35,724 bases of DNA from JBKPNX01 sp046732855. Lineage in GTDB: Bacteria; Pseudomonadota; Alphaproteobacteria; Geminicoccales; Geminicoccaceae. Each line of letters opens with the position of its first letter. Positions within the stretch are counted from its first letter, which is position 1. The position numbers were made by a program, and so were the translations under genes. This document shows positions 24,538 through 32,961 of the stretch, piece by piece. The notes below the pieces were generated by a model. It was given only the letters and a program-made list of their open reading frames with translations, was not told the DNA's origin and ran no database searches. The stretch lies in NCBI GenBank assembly GCA_046732855.1, contig JBKPNX010000111.1, positions 1 through 35,724 of the forward strand, read 5' to 3'.

Positions 24538-25262
24538 CCGTTCGGCCGACCACGCGGGACAAGTCACCGCGGAACCTCGCCGCGGTCGAGGAGCGGATCG
24601 GTCATCGCTTCGCCAATAAGGCGCTGCTGCGCGAGGCGCTGACCCACAAGAGCGCCATCGGTGCGGGTCGACACGGCAGGCGCAGCAACGAACGGCTCGA
24701 GTTCCTCGGCGACAGGGTGCTCGGCTTGGCGGTGGCGGACCTTCTGATAAGCTCCTACCCGGATGAGCCCGAAGGGGCACTGACGCCACGCCTCTCCGGG
24801 CTGGTGAGCGAGCCGGCGCTGGCCGAGGTGGCGCGCGAGCTCGGGTTGGGCCGCTGGCTCGAGGTCGCCAAGAGCGAGGAGGAGGGTGGCGGACGCGAAC
24901 GACCGGGGATTCTGGCTGATGCCCTTGAGGCGCTCATTGGGGCAGTTTACCGCGACGGCGGCTGGGAGGCAGCGGCGCTCCTGGTGTGCCGCTGCCTCAA
25001 GCCTCGCATCGAGAGCATGGCGGTGCCGCCGCGCGCCATCAAGTCGCGGCTTCAGGAATGGACGCAGAGCCGCGGGCTCGGCCTGCCCGAGTACCGCGTG
25101 ACCGGCTCCTTCGGGCCGCCGCACGCGCCCACCTTCGAAGTGACCGTGTCCCTCGCGAACGGCGCCGTCGCCACCGCCACCGGCGGCTCCAAGCAGACGG
25201 CTGAGCAAGCCGCCGCCGAGCAGCTCCTGGCACGGCTCGACCCATCCGGGGCGGCGCCATGA
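24534..25262 (+). CDS. rnc: Ribonuclease III
   Basis: RNase III cuts double-stranded RNA in rRNA maturation and mRNA turnover. The 242-residue protein has the signature N-E-R-L-E-F-L-G-D-R-V-L-G-L (about 44-57), with catalytic acidic residues there and in D-A-L-E-A-L-I-G-A-V-Y-R-D-G-G. A C-terminal double-stranded RNA-binding domain covers roughly 165-235, with P-R-A-I-K-S-R-L-Q-E-W at its start and G-S-K-Q-T-A-E-Q-A-A-A at its end. The GTG at 24534 overlaps the lepB stop by three bases; it was chosen over upstream codons that would lie inside lepB. The end overlaps the era start (ATGA), a tight coupling typical of rnc-era. Confidence 0.97.
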   Translation: MTVRPTTRDKSPRNLAAVEERIGHRFANKALLREALTHKSAIGAGRHGRRSNERLEFLGDRVLGLAVADLLISSYPDEPEGALTPRLSGLVSEPALAEVARELGLGRWLEVAKSEEEGGGRERPGILADALEALIGAVYRDGGWEAAALLVCRCLKPRIESMAVPPRAIKSRLQEWTQSRGLGLPEYRVTGSFGPPHAPTFEVTVSLANGAVATATGGSKQTAEQAAAEQLLARLDPSGAAP

Positions 25263-26176
25263 CCGACCCGTCCAGCCCGACCCGCTGCGGCTTCGTCGCG
25301 ATCCTGGGCGCGCCGAATGTCGGCAAGTCGACCCTGCTCAACCGGCTGGTCGGCACCAAGGTGTCGATCGTGAGCGCCAAGGTCCAGACCACCCGGCGGC
25401 GGATTCTCGGCATCACGGTCCGCGGCGCGGCGCAGCTGGTATTCGTGGATACACCGGGGATCTTCACCCCGGCGCCCGGGCGGCGTCTGGAGCGGGCGAT
25501 GGTGCAGGCCGCCTGGCGTAGCGTCGACGACGCTGATCGCCGGGTGCTGGTGGTCGACGGGCGCCGCGGCCTCGATCGCGACACCGAGATGATCCTGGCC
25601 GAGCTGGGCAAGAGCAGGTCCGCGCTGACGCTTGCGCTCAACAAGATTGACCTGGTCAAGCCGCCCACGGTGTTGCCGCTGATCGAAAAGCTGAATCAGA
25701 CCGGCCTGTTCGAGCGGGTGTTCATCGTGTCGGCGTTGACCGGGGACGGATGCGAGGATCTGCTGAATGCGCTGAGCGAGGACCTGCCCGAGGGCCCCTG
25801 GCTGTTCCCCGAGGATCAGCTGTCCGATCTGTCGCAGCGCGCCATGGCCGCCGAGATCACCCGGGAGAAGCTGTTCGAGCAGCTGCGCCAGGAGCTGCCG
25901 TACAGCCTGACGGTGGAGACCGAGAACTGGGCGGCCTCGGCGGACGGCAGCGAGGTACGGATCGATCAAACCATCTACGTGCAGCGCGACACCCAGAAGG
26001 CGATCGTGCTCGGCAAGGGCGGCCGGCAGATCAAGGCGGTCGGTCAGGCCGCGCGCGCCGAGCTCGAGCAAATGCTCGGCTGCCGCGTGCATCTGTTCCT
26101 GTTCGTCAAGGTTCGGCCGAAGTGGCCCGAGGACCCCGAGCGCTACTCGGAGATGGGGCTGGAGTTCGCCGGCTGA
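25259..26176 (+). CDS. era: GTPase Era
   Basis: Era is an essential GTPase that helps assemble the 30S ribosomal subunit and binds the 3' end of 16S rRNA. In 305 residues it shows G1 G-A-P-N-V-G-K-S (17-24), the switch T-T-R-R-R, G3 D-T-P-G-I, G4 N-K-I-D and a G5 S-A-L-T. The C-terminal KH domain has the G-K-G-G-R-Q-I-K RNA-binding loop near residue 246. Length is normal. It follows rnc with a four-base overlap and recO begins three bases after its stop. Confidence 0.98.
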   Translation: MTDPSSPTRCGFVAILGAPNVGKSTLLNRLVGTKVSIVSAKVQTTRRRILGITVRGAAQLVFVDTPGIFTPAPGRRLERAMVQAAWRSVDDADRRVLVVDGRRGLDRDTEMILAELGKSRSALTLALNKIDLVKPPTVLPLIEKLNQTGLFERVFIVSALTGDGCEDLLNALSEDLPEGPWLFPEDQLSDLSQRAMAAEITREKLFEQLRQELPYSLTVETENWAASADGSEVRIDQTIYVQRDTQKAIVLGKGGRQIKAVGQAARAELEQMLGCRVHLFLFVKVRPKWPEDPERYSEMGLEFAG

Positions 26177-26179
26177 GCG

Positions 26180-26908
26180 ATGCTGTGGACCGACGAAGGC
26201 GTGGTGCTGGCCGTGCGGCGCCACGGCGAAAGCGGCGCGATCGTCAGCGCGTTCACGGCGCGGCACGGGCGTTACGCCGGGCTGGTGCGCGGCGGCTTCG
26301 GCCGCCGCGCGCGCCCGGTCTACCAGCAGGGCAATGTGCTCGAGCTGACCTGGCGCGCCCGGCTCAGCGAGCAGCTCGGCGCAATTTCGGGCGAGCTCAA
26401 GGTGCCGCTCGCGGCGCGCCTGCTGGCCGATCCGGCACGGCTTGCCGGGCTCGCCGCGGCCTGCGCGCTGCTCGAGACCACGCTGCCGGAACGCGATCCA
26501 CACCCCGATCTCTACGTCACGCTCGGCGCTTTCCTCGAGCACCTGGAGCGAGATCGCGCGTGGCCCGAGGCCTACGTGCGCTTCGAGCTGGCCTTGCTCG
26601 CCGAGCTCGGCTTCGGTCTAGACCTGAGCCGCTGCGCGGTCACCGGGACCAGCGACGACCTGGTCTATGTCTCGCCGAGCTCCGGACGCGCGGTCAGCCG
26701 CACCGGCGCCGGCCGGTACGCCGACCGCCTGCTCGCACTGCCCCCGTTCCTGCTCGGCCGGGCGCCGGCGGATGGCGCGCAGCTGGCCGCCGGGCTGCGT
26801 TTGACCGGGGCGTTCTTGCGCCGCCACCTGTTCGATGCTAGCGACCGGCCGCTGCCCGAGGCGCGCGATCGCTTGCTCGCCCGCCTGGCACGCTCAAACG
26901 GACGGTGA
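26180..26908 (+). CDS. recO: DNA repair protein RecO
   Basis: RecO works with RecR to load RecA on single-stranded DNA coated with SSB. The 242-residue sequence has the N-terminal OB-fold opening (W-T-D-E-G-V-V-L, then H-G-E-S-G-A-I-V-S-A-F-T and H-G-R-Y-A-G-L-V-R-G-G), and an alpha-helical C-terminal part with the F-E-L-A-L-L-A-E-L-G-F-G-L-D-L motif near 135-150. The usual zinc cysteines are reduced to one obvious Cys (C-A-V-T-G), as in many alphaproteobacterial RecO proteins. It follows era by three bases and precedes parC by three, so the genes are almost certainly cotranscribed. Confidence 0.95.
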   Translation: MLWTDEGVVLAVRRHGESGAIVSAFTARHGRYAGLVRGGFGRRARPVYQQGNVLELTWRARLSEQLGAISGELKVPLAARLLADPARLAGLAAACALLETTLPERDPHPDLYVTLGAFLEHLERDRAWPEAYVRFELALLAELGFGLDLSRCAVTGTSDDLVYVSPSSGRAVSRTGAGRYADRLLALPPFLLGRAPADGAQLAAGLRLTGAFLRRHLFDASDRPLPEARDRLLARLARSNGR

Positions 26909-26911
26909 GCC

Positions 26912-29134
26912 ATGTCGACCCAAACCGCCCCTGCCCCAATCGAGCCGATCTCCTTCACCGACGCGCTCAGCCAGCGCTATCTGGCCTACGCGCTCTCGAC
27001 CATCACGGCACGCTCGCTGCCGGACGTGCGCGACGGGCTTAAGCCGGTGCAGCGGCGCATTCTCTACGCCATGCTCAAGCTCCGGCTAGATCCCGAAGGC
27101 GGCTACAAGAAGTGCGCGCGCGTGGTCGGCGACGTCATCGGCAAGTTCCACCCCCACGGCGAAGGCGCGATCTACGACGCCATGGTGCGCCTCGCGCAGG
27201 AGTTCGCGCAGCGCTACCCGCTGGTCGACGGCCAGGGCAATTTCGGCAACGTCGACGGCGACAATGCCGCGGCCATGCGTTACACCGAGGCCCGTCTGAC
27301 CGAGGTTGCGCAGGCACTGCTCGACGGCATCGATCAGGACACCGTCGAGTTCCGTCCCACCTACGACGGCGGCGACGAGGAGCCGGTGGTCCTGCCGGCG
27401 GCGTTCCCCAACCTGCTGGCGAACGGCACCAGCGGGATCGCGGTCGGCATGGCGACCAGCATCCCCCCGCACAATGCGGGCGAGCTGTGCGTCGCGCTGT
27501 GTCGCCTTCTCGAGCAGCCGGAGACGCCGGTGGAAGCCTTGCTGGACGTGGTCAAGGGACCCGATTTGCCGACCGGCGGCGTGCTGGTCGAACCGTGGCC
27601 GAGCGTCGTCGAGGCGTACCGCGCCGGCCGCGGCAGCCTGCGCCTGCGCGCGCGCTGGCAGCGCGAGGACCTGGGCCACGGCCAGTACCAGGTCGTGGTC
27701 ACCGAGATCCCTTATCAGGTGCCGAAGTCGCGCCTGATCGAGCGGATCGCCGAGCTGCTCGCCGGCAAGAAGTTGTCGCTGCTCGCCGACGTCCGGGATG
27801 AGTCCGCCGAGGAGGTGCGCGTCGTGCTCATGCCGCGCGCGCGCACCGTTCCGCCCGAGCTGCTGATGGAGCAGCTGTTCCGCCAGACCGAGCTGGAGGT
27901 GCGGCTGCCGCTGAACCTGAACGTGCTCGACGCCGACGGCGTGCCGCGGGTCATGGGTCTCCGTCAGGTGCTGCGCGCTTTCCTCGAGCACCGCATGGTC
28001 GTGCTGATCCGGCGCTCGCGCCACCGCCTCGCGCGGATCGAGGAGCGTCTCGAGGTGCTCGCCGCCTACCGCACCGCCTACCTCAACCTCGACGAAGTGA
28101 TCCGGATCATCCGTGAGGAGGACGAGCCCAAGGCCGAGCTGATGCGCGCCTTCGCGCTGACCGAACGTCAGGCCGAGGCGATCCTCAACATGCGCCTGCG
28201 CTATCTGCGCCGGTTGGAGGAGCAGACGCTGCTGAAGGAGCAGCGCGAGCTCAAGGCCGAGCGGCGGGAGATCAAGGACCTGCTGCAGGACGAAGGACGG
28301 CGCCGCGCCCGGCTGAAAGAAGAAATCGAGGATATCGGGCGCAGGTTCGAAACTGGTCCGCTCGGGCGCCGGCGCACCGCGATCGGCGTCGCGCCCGCGA
28401 TCGAGGACGACGCTCTCGAAGCTCCGATCGAACGCCAGCCGGTGACCGTGGTCTGCTCGCGTCAGGGCTGGATCCGCGTGCTGCGCGGGCATGCCGAAAG
28501 CGGCGCGGACCTGAAATATAAGGAGGGCGATGCGCCACGCTTCCTGCTGCACGCCCAGAGCACCGACCGGCTGCTCGTGATCAGCAGCGACGGGCGCGGC
28601 TATCTGCTGCCGGTCGAGCGCCTGCCTGGCGGCCGCGGCCAGGGCGAGCCGCTGAGCCTGCAGATCGATCTCGCGCGCGGCGCTGAGCCGGTCCTGCTCG
28701 CCATCCATCGCCCCGGCGGCAGGGTCTTGCTCGCGTCGAGCAGCGCCCGCGGCTTCGTCGCCGAGGAGCAGGCGATCGCGGCGCAGAGCCGGAGCGGCAA
28801 GCAGGTGTTCAATCTCGAGGAGGGCGAACGGGTGGTCGTCGCCTGCCCGGCCGAGGGCGATCACGTCGCGACCATAGGGACCAATCGTAAGTTGCTGCTG
28901 TTCTCGATCGACCAGCTGCCGGTGATGAGCCGCGGCAAGGGCGTGCTGCTGCAGCGTTACCGCGACGGCAGGCTCAGCGACGCCGTGGTGTTCCGGCTCG
29001 AAGCGGGGCTCAGCTGGCCGACGGCCAAAGGCGCGCGCACGCTCGCCGAGCCGCAGTACTGGATCGGCAAGCGGGGGCAGGCCGGCCGCACGGTGCCGCA
29101 CGGCTTTCCGAGGTCCAACCGATTCGCCGGTTAG
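26912..29134 (+). CDS. parC: DNA topoisomerase IV subunit A
   Basis: ParC cleaves and rejoins DNA in the tetramer with ParE and unlinks daughter chromosomes. It has 740 residues. The catalytic tyrosine is Tyr124 in M-R-Y-T-E-A-R-L-T. The quinolone region reads H-P-H-G-E-G-A-I-Y-D-A, with Gly85 where E. coli ParC has Ser80; alphaproteobacterial ParC proteins often lack that serine, so this is not by itself a resistance mutation. A coiled-coil arm lies around 385-480, and a C-terminal beta-pinwheel from about 500 is shorter than in GyrA. It lacks the GyrA box, which supports ParC over GyrA, as does its place after recO. Confidence 0.95.
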   Translation: MSTQTAPAPIEPISFTDALSQRYLAYALSTITARSLPDVRDGLKPVQRRILYAMLKLRLDPEGGYKKCARVVGDVIGKFHPHGEGAIYDAMVRLAQEFAQRYPLVDGQGNFGNVDGDNAAAMRYTEARLTEVAQALLDGIDQDTVEFRPTYDGGDEEPVVLPAAFPNLLANGTSGIAVGMATSIPPHNAGELCVALCRLLEQPETPVEALLDVVKGPDLPTGGVLVEPWPSVVEAYRAGRGSLRLRARWQREDLGHGQYQVVVTEIPYQVPKSRLIERIAELLAGKKLSLLADVRDESAEEVRVVLMPRARTVPPELLMEQLFRQTELEVRLPLNLNVLDADGVPRVMGLRQVLRAFLEHRMVVLIRRSRHRLARIEERLEVLAAYRTAYLNLDEVIRIIREEDEPKAELMRAFALTERQAEAILNMRLRYLRRLEEQTLLKEQRELKAERREIKDLLQDEGRRRARLKEEIEDIGRRFETGPLGRRRTAIGVAPAIEDDALEAPIERQPVTVVCSRQGWIRVLRGHAESGADLKYKEGDAPRFLLHAQSTDRLLVISSDGRGYLLPVERLPGGRGQGEPLSLQIDLARGAEPVLLAIHRPGGRVLLASSSARGFVAEEQAIAAQSRSGKQVFNLEEGERVVVACPAEGDHVATIGTNRKLLLFSIDQLPVMSRGKGVLLQRYRDGRLSDAVVFRLEAGLSWPTAKGARTLAEPQYWIGKRGQAGRTVPHGFPRSNRFAG

Positions 29135-29424
29135 CGGCTGTTCTCATCGGCACTCTGCCGCGAACATGCTCACGCCCGGAAATCGCATCCCTGACGAGTG
29201 CACGACCGTGAAGTGACAGGGCGCGTCGTGCGTCCGCTGGCGTCCTGGGAGCAAACGCCGGGGGTGAGCGGCGGTCGCCCCATGTCTGCCGGCCAGAGAA
29301 ACAGGATGGCGACGGCGCGAGCGATCCGGCCGCGGCGCGTTTGCCTGCCGTCGTGGCGCGCGCTAGGCTCGGTCAGGCCAGCTTCATTACCGGGGCGGCG
29401 CGGCACCGCAGGACGAGTGACGCC
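29135..29424. other. Non-coding gap between parC and metY
   Basis: 290 bases with no gene I can support on either strand. It must hold the parC end and the metY promoter and leader, but I see no clear -35/-10 pair, no terminator with a T-run, and no SAM riboswitch core. Open frames here are short and GC-driven. Confidence 0.6.
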
Positions 29425-30741
29425 ATGAGCGAGCAGGATCAGGACTACGGCTTCGAGACCCTGGCGATTCATGCCGGCGCGGCGCCGGACCCGACCACCG
29501 GCGCGCGCGCGACGCCGATCTATCAGACCACCTCGTTCGTGTTCGACGACGTCGACCACGCCGCGTCCCTGTTCAATCTGCAGCGGTTCGGCAACATCTA
29601 TTCGCGCATCACCAATCCGACCGTCTCGGTGCTCGAGGAGCGGATCGCCGCGCTGGAAGGCGGCACCGCGGCCTGCGCGGTGGCGAGCGGCCACGCCGCG
29701 CAGTTCGTCACCTTCCTCAACCTGATGGAGCCGGGCGACGAGATCATCTCCTCGACCAAGCTGTACGGCGGCTCGATCACCCAGTTCAGCGAGACCTTCC
29801 CGAAGTTCGACTGGCACGTGCGCTTCGTCGATCCGACCGAACCCAAGCAGTTCAAGAAGGCCCTGCGGAAGCGCACCAAGGCTATTTTCGTCGAAAGCGC
29901 GTCCAATCCCGACGGGGTGATCTGCGATCTCGAGGCGATCGCCGAGGTCGCCCATGGCGCCGGCGTGCCGCTCGTGGTCGACAACACCATGCCGACCCCC
30001 TACCTGTGCCAGCCCGTCCGGCACGGCGCTGACATCGTGGTGCACTCGATGACCAAGTACATCGGCGGCCACGGCAACTCGATGGGCGGGGTGGTCGTGG
30101 ACGGCGGCAGCTTCGACTGGTTCCAGAGCGATCGGTATCCGGCGCTGACCGCGCCGACCAAGGCCTATCACGGCATCCGGTTCGCCGAGACGTTCGGCGA
30201 CTTCGGCTTCGCGATGCGCTGCAAGGCGGTCGGCCTGCGCGACACCGGCCCCTGCCTGTCGCCGTTCAACGCGTTCCTCTTGCTGATGGGCGTCGAGACG
30301 CTGCCGCTCAGGATGCAACGGCACGTCGAGAACGCCCAGGCGGTGGCGGAATTCCTGGCCGGCCACCCGCTGGTCGCGTGGGTCTCCTACCCCGGTCTGC
30401 CGAGCAGCCCGCATCACGAACTGGCGCGGCGCTACATGCCAAGAGGCACCGGCGCGGTGTTCACGTTCGGGGTCAAGGGCGGCTATCAGATGGGCATCAA
30501 GGTGGTCGAGGCCTGCGAGCTGCTCTCGCACCTCGCGAACATCGGCGACACGCGCTCACTGATCATCCATCCCGCCTCGACCACGCACCGGCAGCTCGAC
30601 GAGGAGCAGCTCAGAAAAGCGGGCGCCGGGCCCGAGGTGATCCGCCTGTCGATCGGCCTCGAGACCGCCGCCGACATCATCGCGGATCTCGACCAGGCGC
30701 TCACCGCGGCCGCGCGGGCGACCACCGCGAGCGCGGCGTAG
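29425..30741 (+). CDS. metY: O-acetylhomoserine sulfhydrylase (Cys/Met PLP enzyme)
   Basis: This PLP enzyme most likely joins sulfide to O-acetylhomoserine to make homocysteine for methionine synthesis. Its 438 residues match the longer MetY class rather than the roughly 400-residue MetZ or MetB. The PLP lysine is Lys211 in H-S-M-T-K-Y-I-G-G-H-G, and Y-S-R-I-T-N-P-T at 59-66 supplies phosphate contacts from the partner subunit. E-T-L-A-I-H-A-G near 11-18 and S-I-G-L-E near the C-terminus are family features. The ATG at 29425 follows GACGAGTGACGCC, a modest ribosome site. It stands alone. Choice of acyl donor (acetyl or succinyl) is inferred from length. Confidence 0.9.
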   Translation: MSEQDQDYGFETLAIHAGAAPDPTTGARATPIYQTTSFVFDDVDHAASLFNLQRFGNIYSRITNPTVSVLEERIAALEGGTAACAVASGHAAQFVTFLNLMEPGDEIISSTKLYGGSITQFSETFPKFDWHVRFVDPTEPKQFKKALRKRTKAIFVESASNPDGVICDLEAIAEVAHGAGVPLVVDNTMPTPYLCQPVRHGADIVVHSMTKYIGGHGNSMGGVVVDGGSFDWFQSDRYPALTAPTKAYHGIRFAETFGDFGFAMRCKAVGLRDTGPCLSPFNAFLLLMGVETLPLRMQRHVENAQAVAEFLAGHPLVAWVSYPGLPSSPHHELARRYMPRGTGAVFTFGVKGGYQMGIKVVEACELLSHLANIGDTRSLIIHPASTTHRQLDEEQLRKAGAGPEVIRLSIGLETAADIIADLDQALTAAARATTASAA

Positions 30742-30827
30742 GCTGGAGCCGCCGCGCGAGACTTGTCGCGTTGAGCGCTGGTTGGTGGAATGGTTACTGG
30801 ACCGTCTACCGAGGAACCTTCCCCCGC

Positions 30828-31079
30828 ATGAGCCTGAACATCAAGAGCCCCGAGGCGCACCTGCTCGCGGCGGAGCTGGCGCGTCTCACGGGCGAGAGCA
30901 TGACCAAGGCAGTCACTGAGGCCATCCGCGACCGGCTGGAGCGAGAGAAAATGAAACGCGACGAGGACAAGCTCTTCGACGAGCTCATGGAGATCGCGGC
31001 GCAGTGCGCCGCCTATCCGCGTCGCGACGACCGAAGCCTCGAGGAGTTCCTCTACGACGAGCGGGGACTGCCGCGCTGA
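30828..31079 (+). CDS. vapB: VapB-type antitoxin
   Basis: This 83-residue protein matches the VapB/Phd-like antitoxins often annotated as PSK operon transcription factors. It starts with a short DNA-binding segment (M-S-L-N-I-K-S-P-E-A-H), followed by helices L-A-A-E-L-A-R-L-T-G-E-S-M-T-K-A-V-T-E-A, and a C-terminal tail (R-S-L-E-E-F-L-Y-D-E-R-G-L) that would wrap the toxin. GAGGAA precedes the ATG. Its TGA shares a base with the toxin start (TGATG), the usual coupled arrangement. The toxin gene that follows is broken, so this antitoxin is apparently an orphan here. It could still repress its own promoter or neutralise a related VapC elsewhere; that is inference. Confidence 0.88.
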   Translation: MSLNIKSPEAHLLAAELARLTGESMTKAVTEAIRDRLEREKMKRDEDKLFDELMEIAAQCAAYPRRDDRSLEEFLYDERGLPR

Positions 31080-31472
31080 TGGTCGTTGACAGCTCGGCGC
31101 TCATCGCCGTCCTGCGCTAAGAGCCCGAAGCGGCTCGGTTCACGCGCGCGATCCTGCGCGATCCGGTACGCCTGATCTCGGCCGCCAATCTCTTGGAGGC
31201 AGGAATCATCATCGACAACCAATCCGGTCCGGGCGCCGGCCGGCGGCTGGATGCGTTCGTCGAGCGGGCCGAATCGGCATCGAGCCGGTGACCGAGGCGC
31301 AGGTGCGGATCGCCCGTCAGGCCTACCTCGATTTGGGGCACGGCAATCACCCGGCGGGGCTCAATTTTGGCGACTGCTTCGCCTATGCGCTGGCGAAGAC
31401 GGCTGGCGAACCATTGCTGTTCAAGGGCGATGATTTCGCGCAGACCTCCAGCTGCATCGCCGGCCCGAGTAG
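31079..31472 (+). pseudogene. vapC: VapC PIN-domain toxin, inactivated by stop and frameshift
   Basis: The gene starts at the ATG overlapping the antitoxin stop and reads M-V-V-D-S-S-A-L-I-A-V-L-R, then a TAA at 31118-31120 as codon 14. The same frame continues with E-P-E-A-A-R-F and L-I-S-A-A-N-L-L-E-A-G-I, and stops at about 31291. A one-base deletion near 31271 has shifted the rest, which resumes as I-G-I-E-P-V-T-E-A-Q-V-R-I-A-R-Q-A-Y, then L-N-F-G-D-C-F-A-Y-A-L-A-K and F-K-G-D-D-F. All four acidic PIN positions (Asp4, the Glu, and the two later Asp) survive in the three pieces. The end is approximate; the second frame itself runs on to 31569. No full toxin can be made without readthrough and frameshifting. 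Confidence 0.85.
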
Positions 31473-31520
31473 CTTTGGGTCCGCGTTTCGTGACCGTCTT
31501 CCCGCTCGCGGCGCACCTCC

Positions 31521-32141
31521 TCAATCACGGACCCGAGCCACCAGGTGCGCGATCAGCACGGCGACGTAGAGCACCCCGCAAGCGGCTTCGAGCGTCGCCC
31601 AGATGCCCACGGAGGGGTTGGTCGGGGTGATGTCGCCATAGCCGACCGTGGTCAGTGTGCCCATGCTGAAGTACAGGAACTCGGGCCACCGCGGCCCCTG
31701 GTCCAGTCCGTGAAACGAGCCCGGGGCGATTCTCTCGATGATGTCGAAGGACACGGCCCACGCCACGCCCAGCATGAAATACGCTGCGATCGCGGCGCTC
31801 AGGACGTTGGCGTCGGTCTCCCGCGCGCGGGACAACAGCTTCAGGATGTTGTACATCACCACGGCGAAGAGGCAGAAAAGGGCGCTGTTTGCCGGTATGT
31901 GAACCGCTCGCGCATCAAACAGGAATTCGGCCCAGCTCAGGATCAACCAGCCTGCCGCGCAGACAGCGGCTGCGATCTGGCGACCACCTCGTTCCGAGAC
32001 AGTGTTCAGCGCCAACAAAACGACGATCGTGAACAGGATCTGATGCACGACGTCCGCGATCACCGCAGTCTGGGCCATCGGCGCGACCACGATCATCGCG
32101 ATCAGGCTCAACAGGAACCACGTGTAGCGGTAGCGTTGCAT
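31521..32141 (-). CDS. Small ion channel with potassium selectivity filter
   Basis: This 206-residue membrane protein has the potassium filter T-V-G-Y-G-D at 165-170, preceded by a pore helix (F-L-Y-F-S-M-G-T-L-T) and followed by one last membrane helix. Four or so further hydrophobic segments precede the pore (near 8-25, 33-47, 57-75 and 85-100, plus one at 113-133), suggesting a six-helix topology without a clear charged voltage sensor. It ends directly after the last helix, so there is no RCK or cyclic-nucleotide domain. The ATG at 32141 follows GGAAAG. It is convergent with the vapBC remnant and divergent from the DUF1326 gene. Gating is unknown. Confidence 0.88.
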   Translation of the reverse strand: MQRYRYTWFLLSLIAMIVVAPMAQTAVIADVVHQILFTIVVLLALNTVSERGGRQIAAAVCAAGWLILSWAEFLFDARAVHIPANSALFCLFAVVMYNILKLLSRARETDANVLSAAIAAYFMLGVAWAVSFDIIERIAPGSFHGLDQGPRWPEFLYFSMGTLTTVGYGDITPTNPSVGIWATLEAACGVLYVAVLIAHLVARVRD

Positions 32142-32311
32142 GGCTTTCCATTGGCGCTCGGGCGTCCAGTTTCACGCTTTTCATCGCGGACAACCAGAGG
32201 TAACTCGGTCCCGGGGTCTTGTGATGCCACGAGAACTGCGGCAACGTACGGCTGGCCCGCGGTCGCGGCAGGGAGGAGCAGGTCGACCGGAGCGATGGAG
32301 GGGGCAAGGCC

Positions 32312-32947
32312 ATGGCTTACGTCGACTGGCGCATCAAGGGACCGGAACTGAGCACCTGCAACTGTGACTGGGGCTGCCCCTGTCAGTTCAACGCTGCGCC
32401 GAGCCGGGGCTACTGCCAGGCGGCCGTGGCGATGCGGATCGACGAGGGGCATTTCGGCGAGGTCCCGCTCGATGGATTGCATTGGGCGTCGCTGCTCGCC
32501 TGGCCGGGGCCGATCCATCACGGCAATGGCGAATCCCAGGCGATCATCGACGAGCGCGCCGACGAGCGGCAGCGCGCCGCTATACTGACGATCCTCGCCG
32601 GCGGGGAGACCGCCCCCGCCGCGACCATCTTCAACGCGCTCGCGGCCACGCTGACCAAGATCCACAAGCCGCAGTTCAAGCCCATCCTCTTTGCCGCCGA
32701 CATGGCGGCGCGGGTCGGCCACTTCTCCGTGCCCGGCCTGGCCGAGGTGCGAGCCGAGCCGATTCTCAATCCGGTGAGCAAGAGCCCGCACCGCGCGCGC
32801 GTCACCCTGCCGCACGGCTTCGAGTACGTCGAGGCGGAGTTCGGCAACAGCGTGACCAGGACACAAGGACCCGTGTCGTTCGAATGGCCCAGCGGGCATG
32901 CCCATTTCGCGCTGTTGCACCTGACGCCGAATGGGCCGGTCCGTTAG
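32312..32947 (+). CDS. DUF1326 protein
   Basis: This 211-residue protein matches DUF1326. Its hallmark is the cysteine cluster T-C-N-C-D-W-G-C-P-C-Q-F with Cys16, Cys18, Cys22 and Cys24, which looks like a metal or redox site. There is no signal peptide or membrane segment, so it is probably cytoplasmic. GGAGGGGG lies before the ATG. It ends 14 bases before the DUF2182 membrane gene, and the two are almost certainly cotranscribed; this pairing recurs in proteobacteria and actinobacteria from memory. No activity is established for the family that I know of. Confidence 0.88.
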   Translation: MAYVDWRIKGPELSTCNCDWGCPCQFNAAPSRGYCQAAVAMRIDEGHFGEVPLDGLHWASLLAWPGPIHHGNGESQAIIDERADERQRAAILTILAGGETAPAATIFNALAATLTKIHKPQFKPILFAADMAARVGHFSVPGLAEVRAEPILNPVSKSPHRARVTLPHGFEYVEAEFGNSVTRTQGPVSFEWPSGHAHFALLHLTPNGPVR

Positions 32948-32961
32948 GCAAGGGCCTGCCG

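Noticed and set aside
27086..29101. 671-codon open frame antisense to parC
   Set aside because: Same cause: shadow of a real gene, with no recognisable motif and no ribosome site.
26912..29134. Quinolone-resistance mutation in ParC
   Set aside because: Gly85 at the E. coli Ser80 position is striking, but alphaproteobacterial ParC proteins commonly lack this serine, so it is likely the natural state.
29135..29424. SAM riboswitch before metY
   Set aside because: Considered because methionine genes in alphaproteobacteria can carry SAM-II elements, but I could not find the conserved pseudoknot core in the 290 bases.
29170..30531. 453-codon minus-strand frame opposite metY
   Set aside because: MetY on the plus strand has the PLP lysine and full-length conservation; the antisense product has none.
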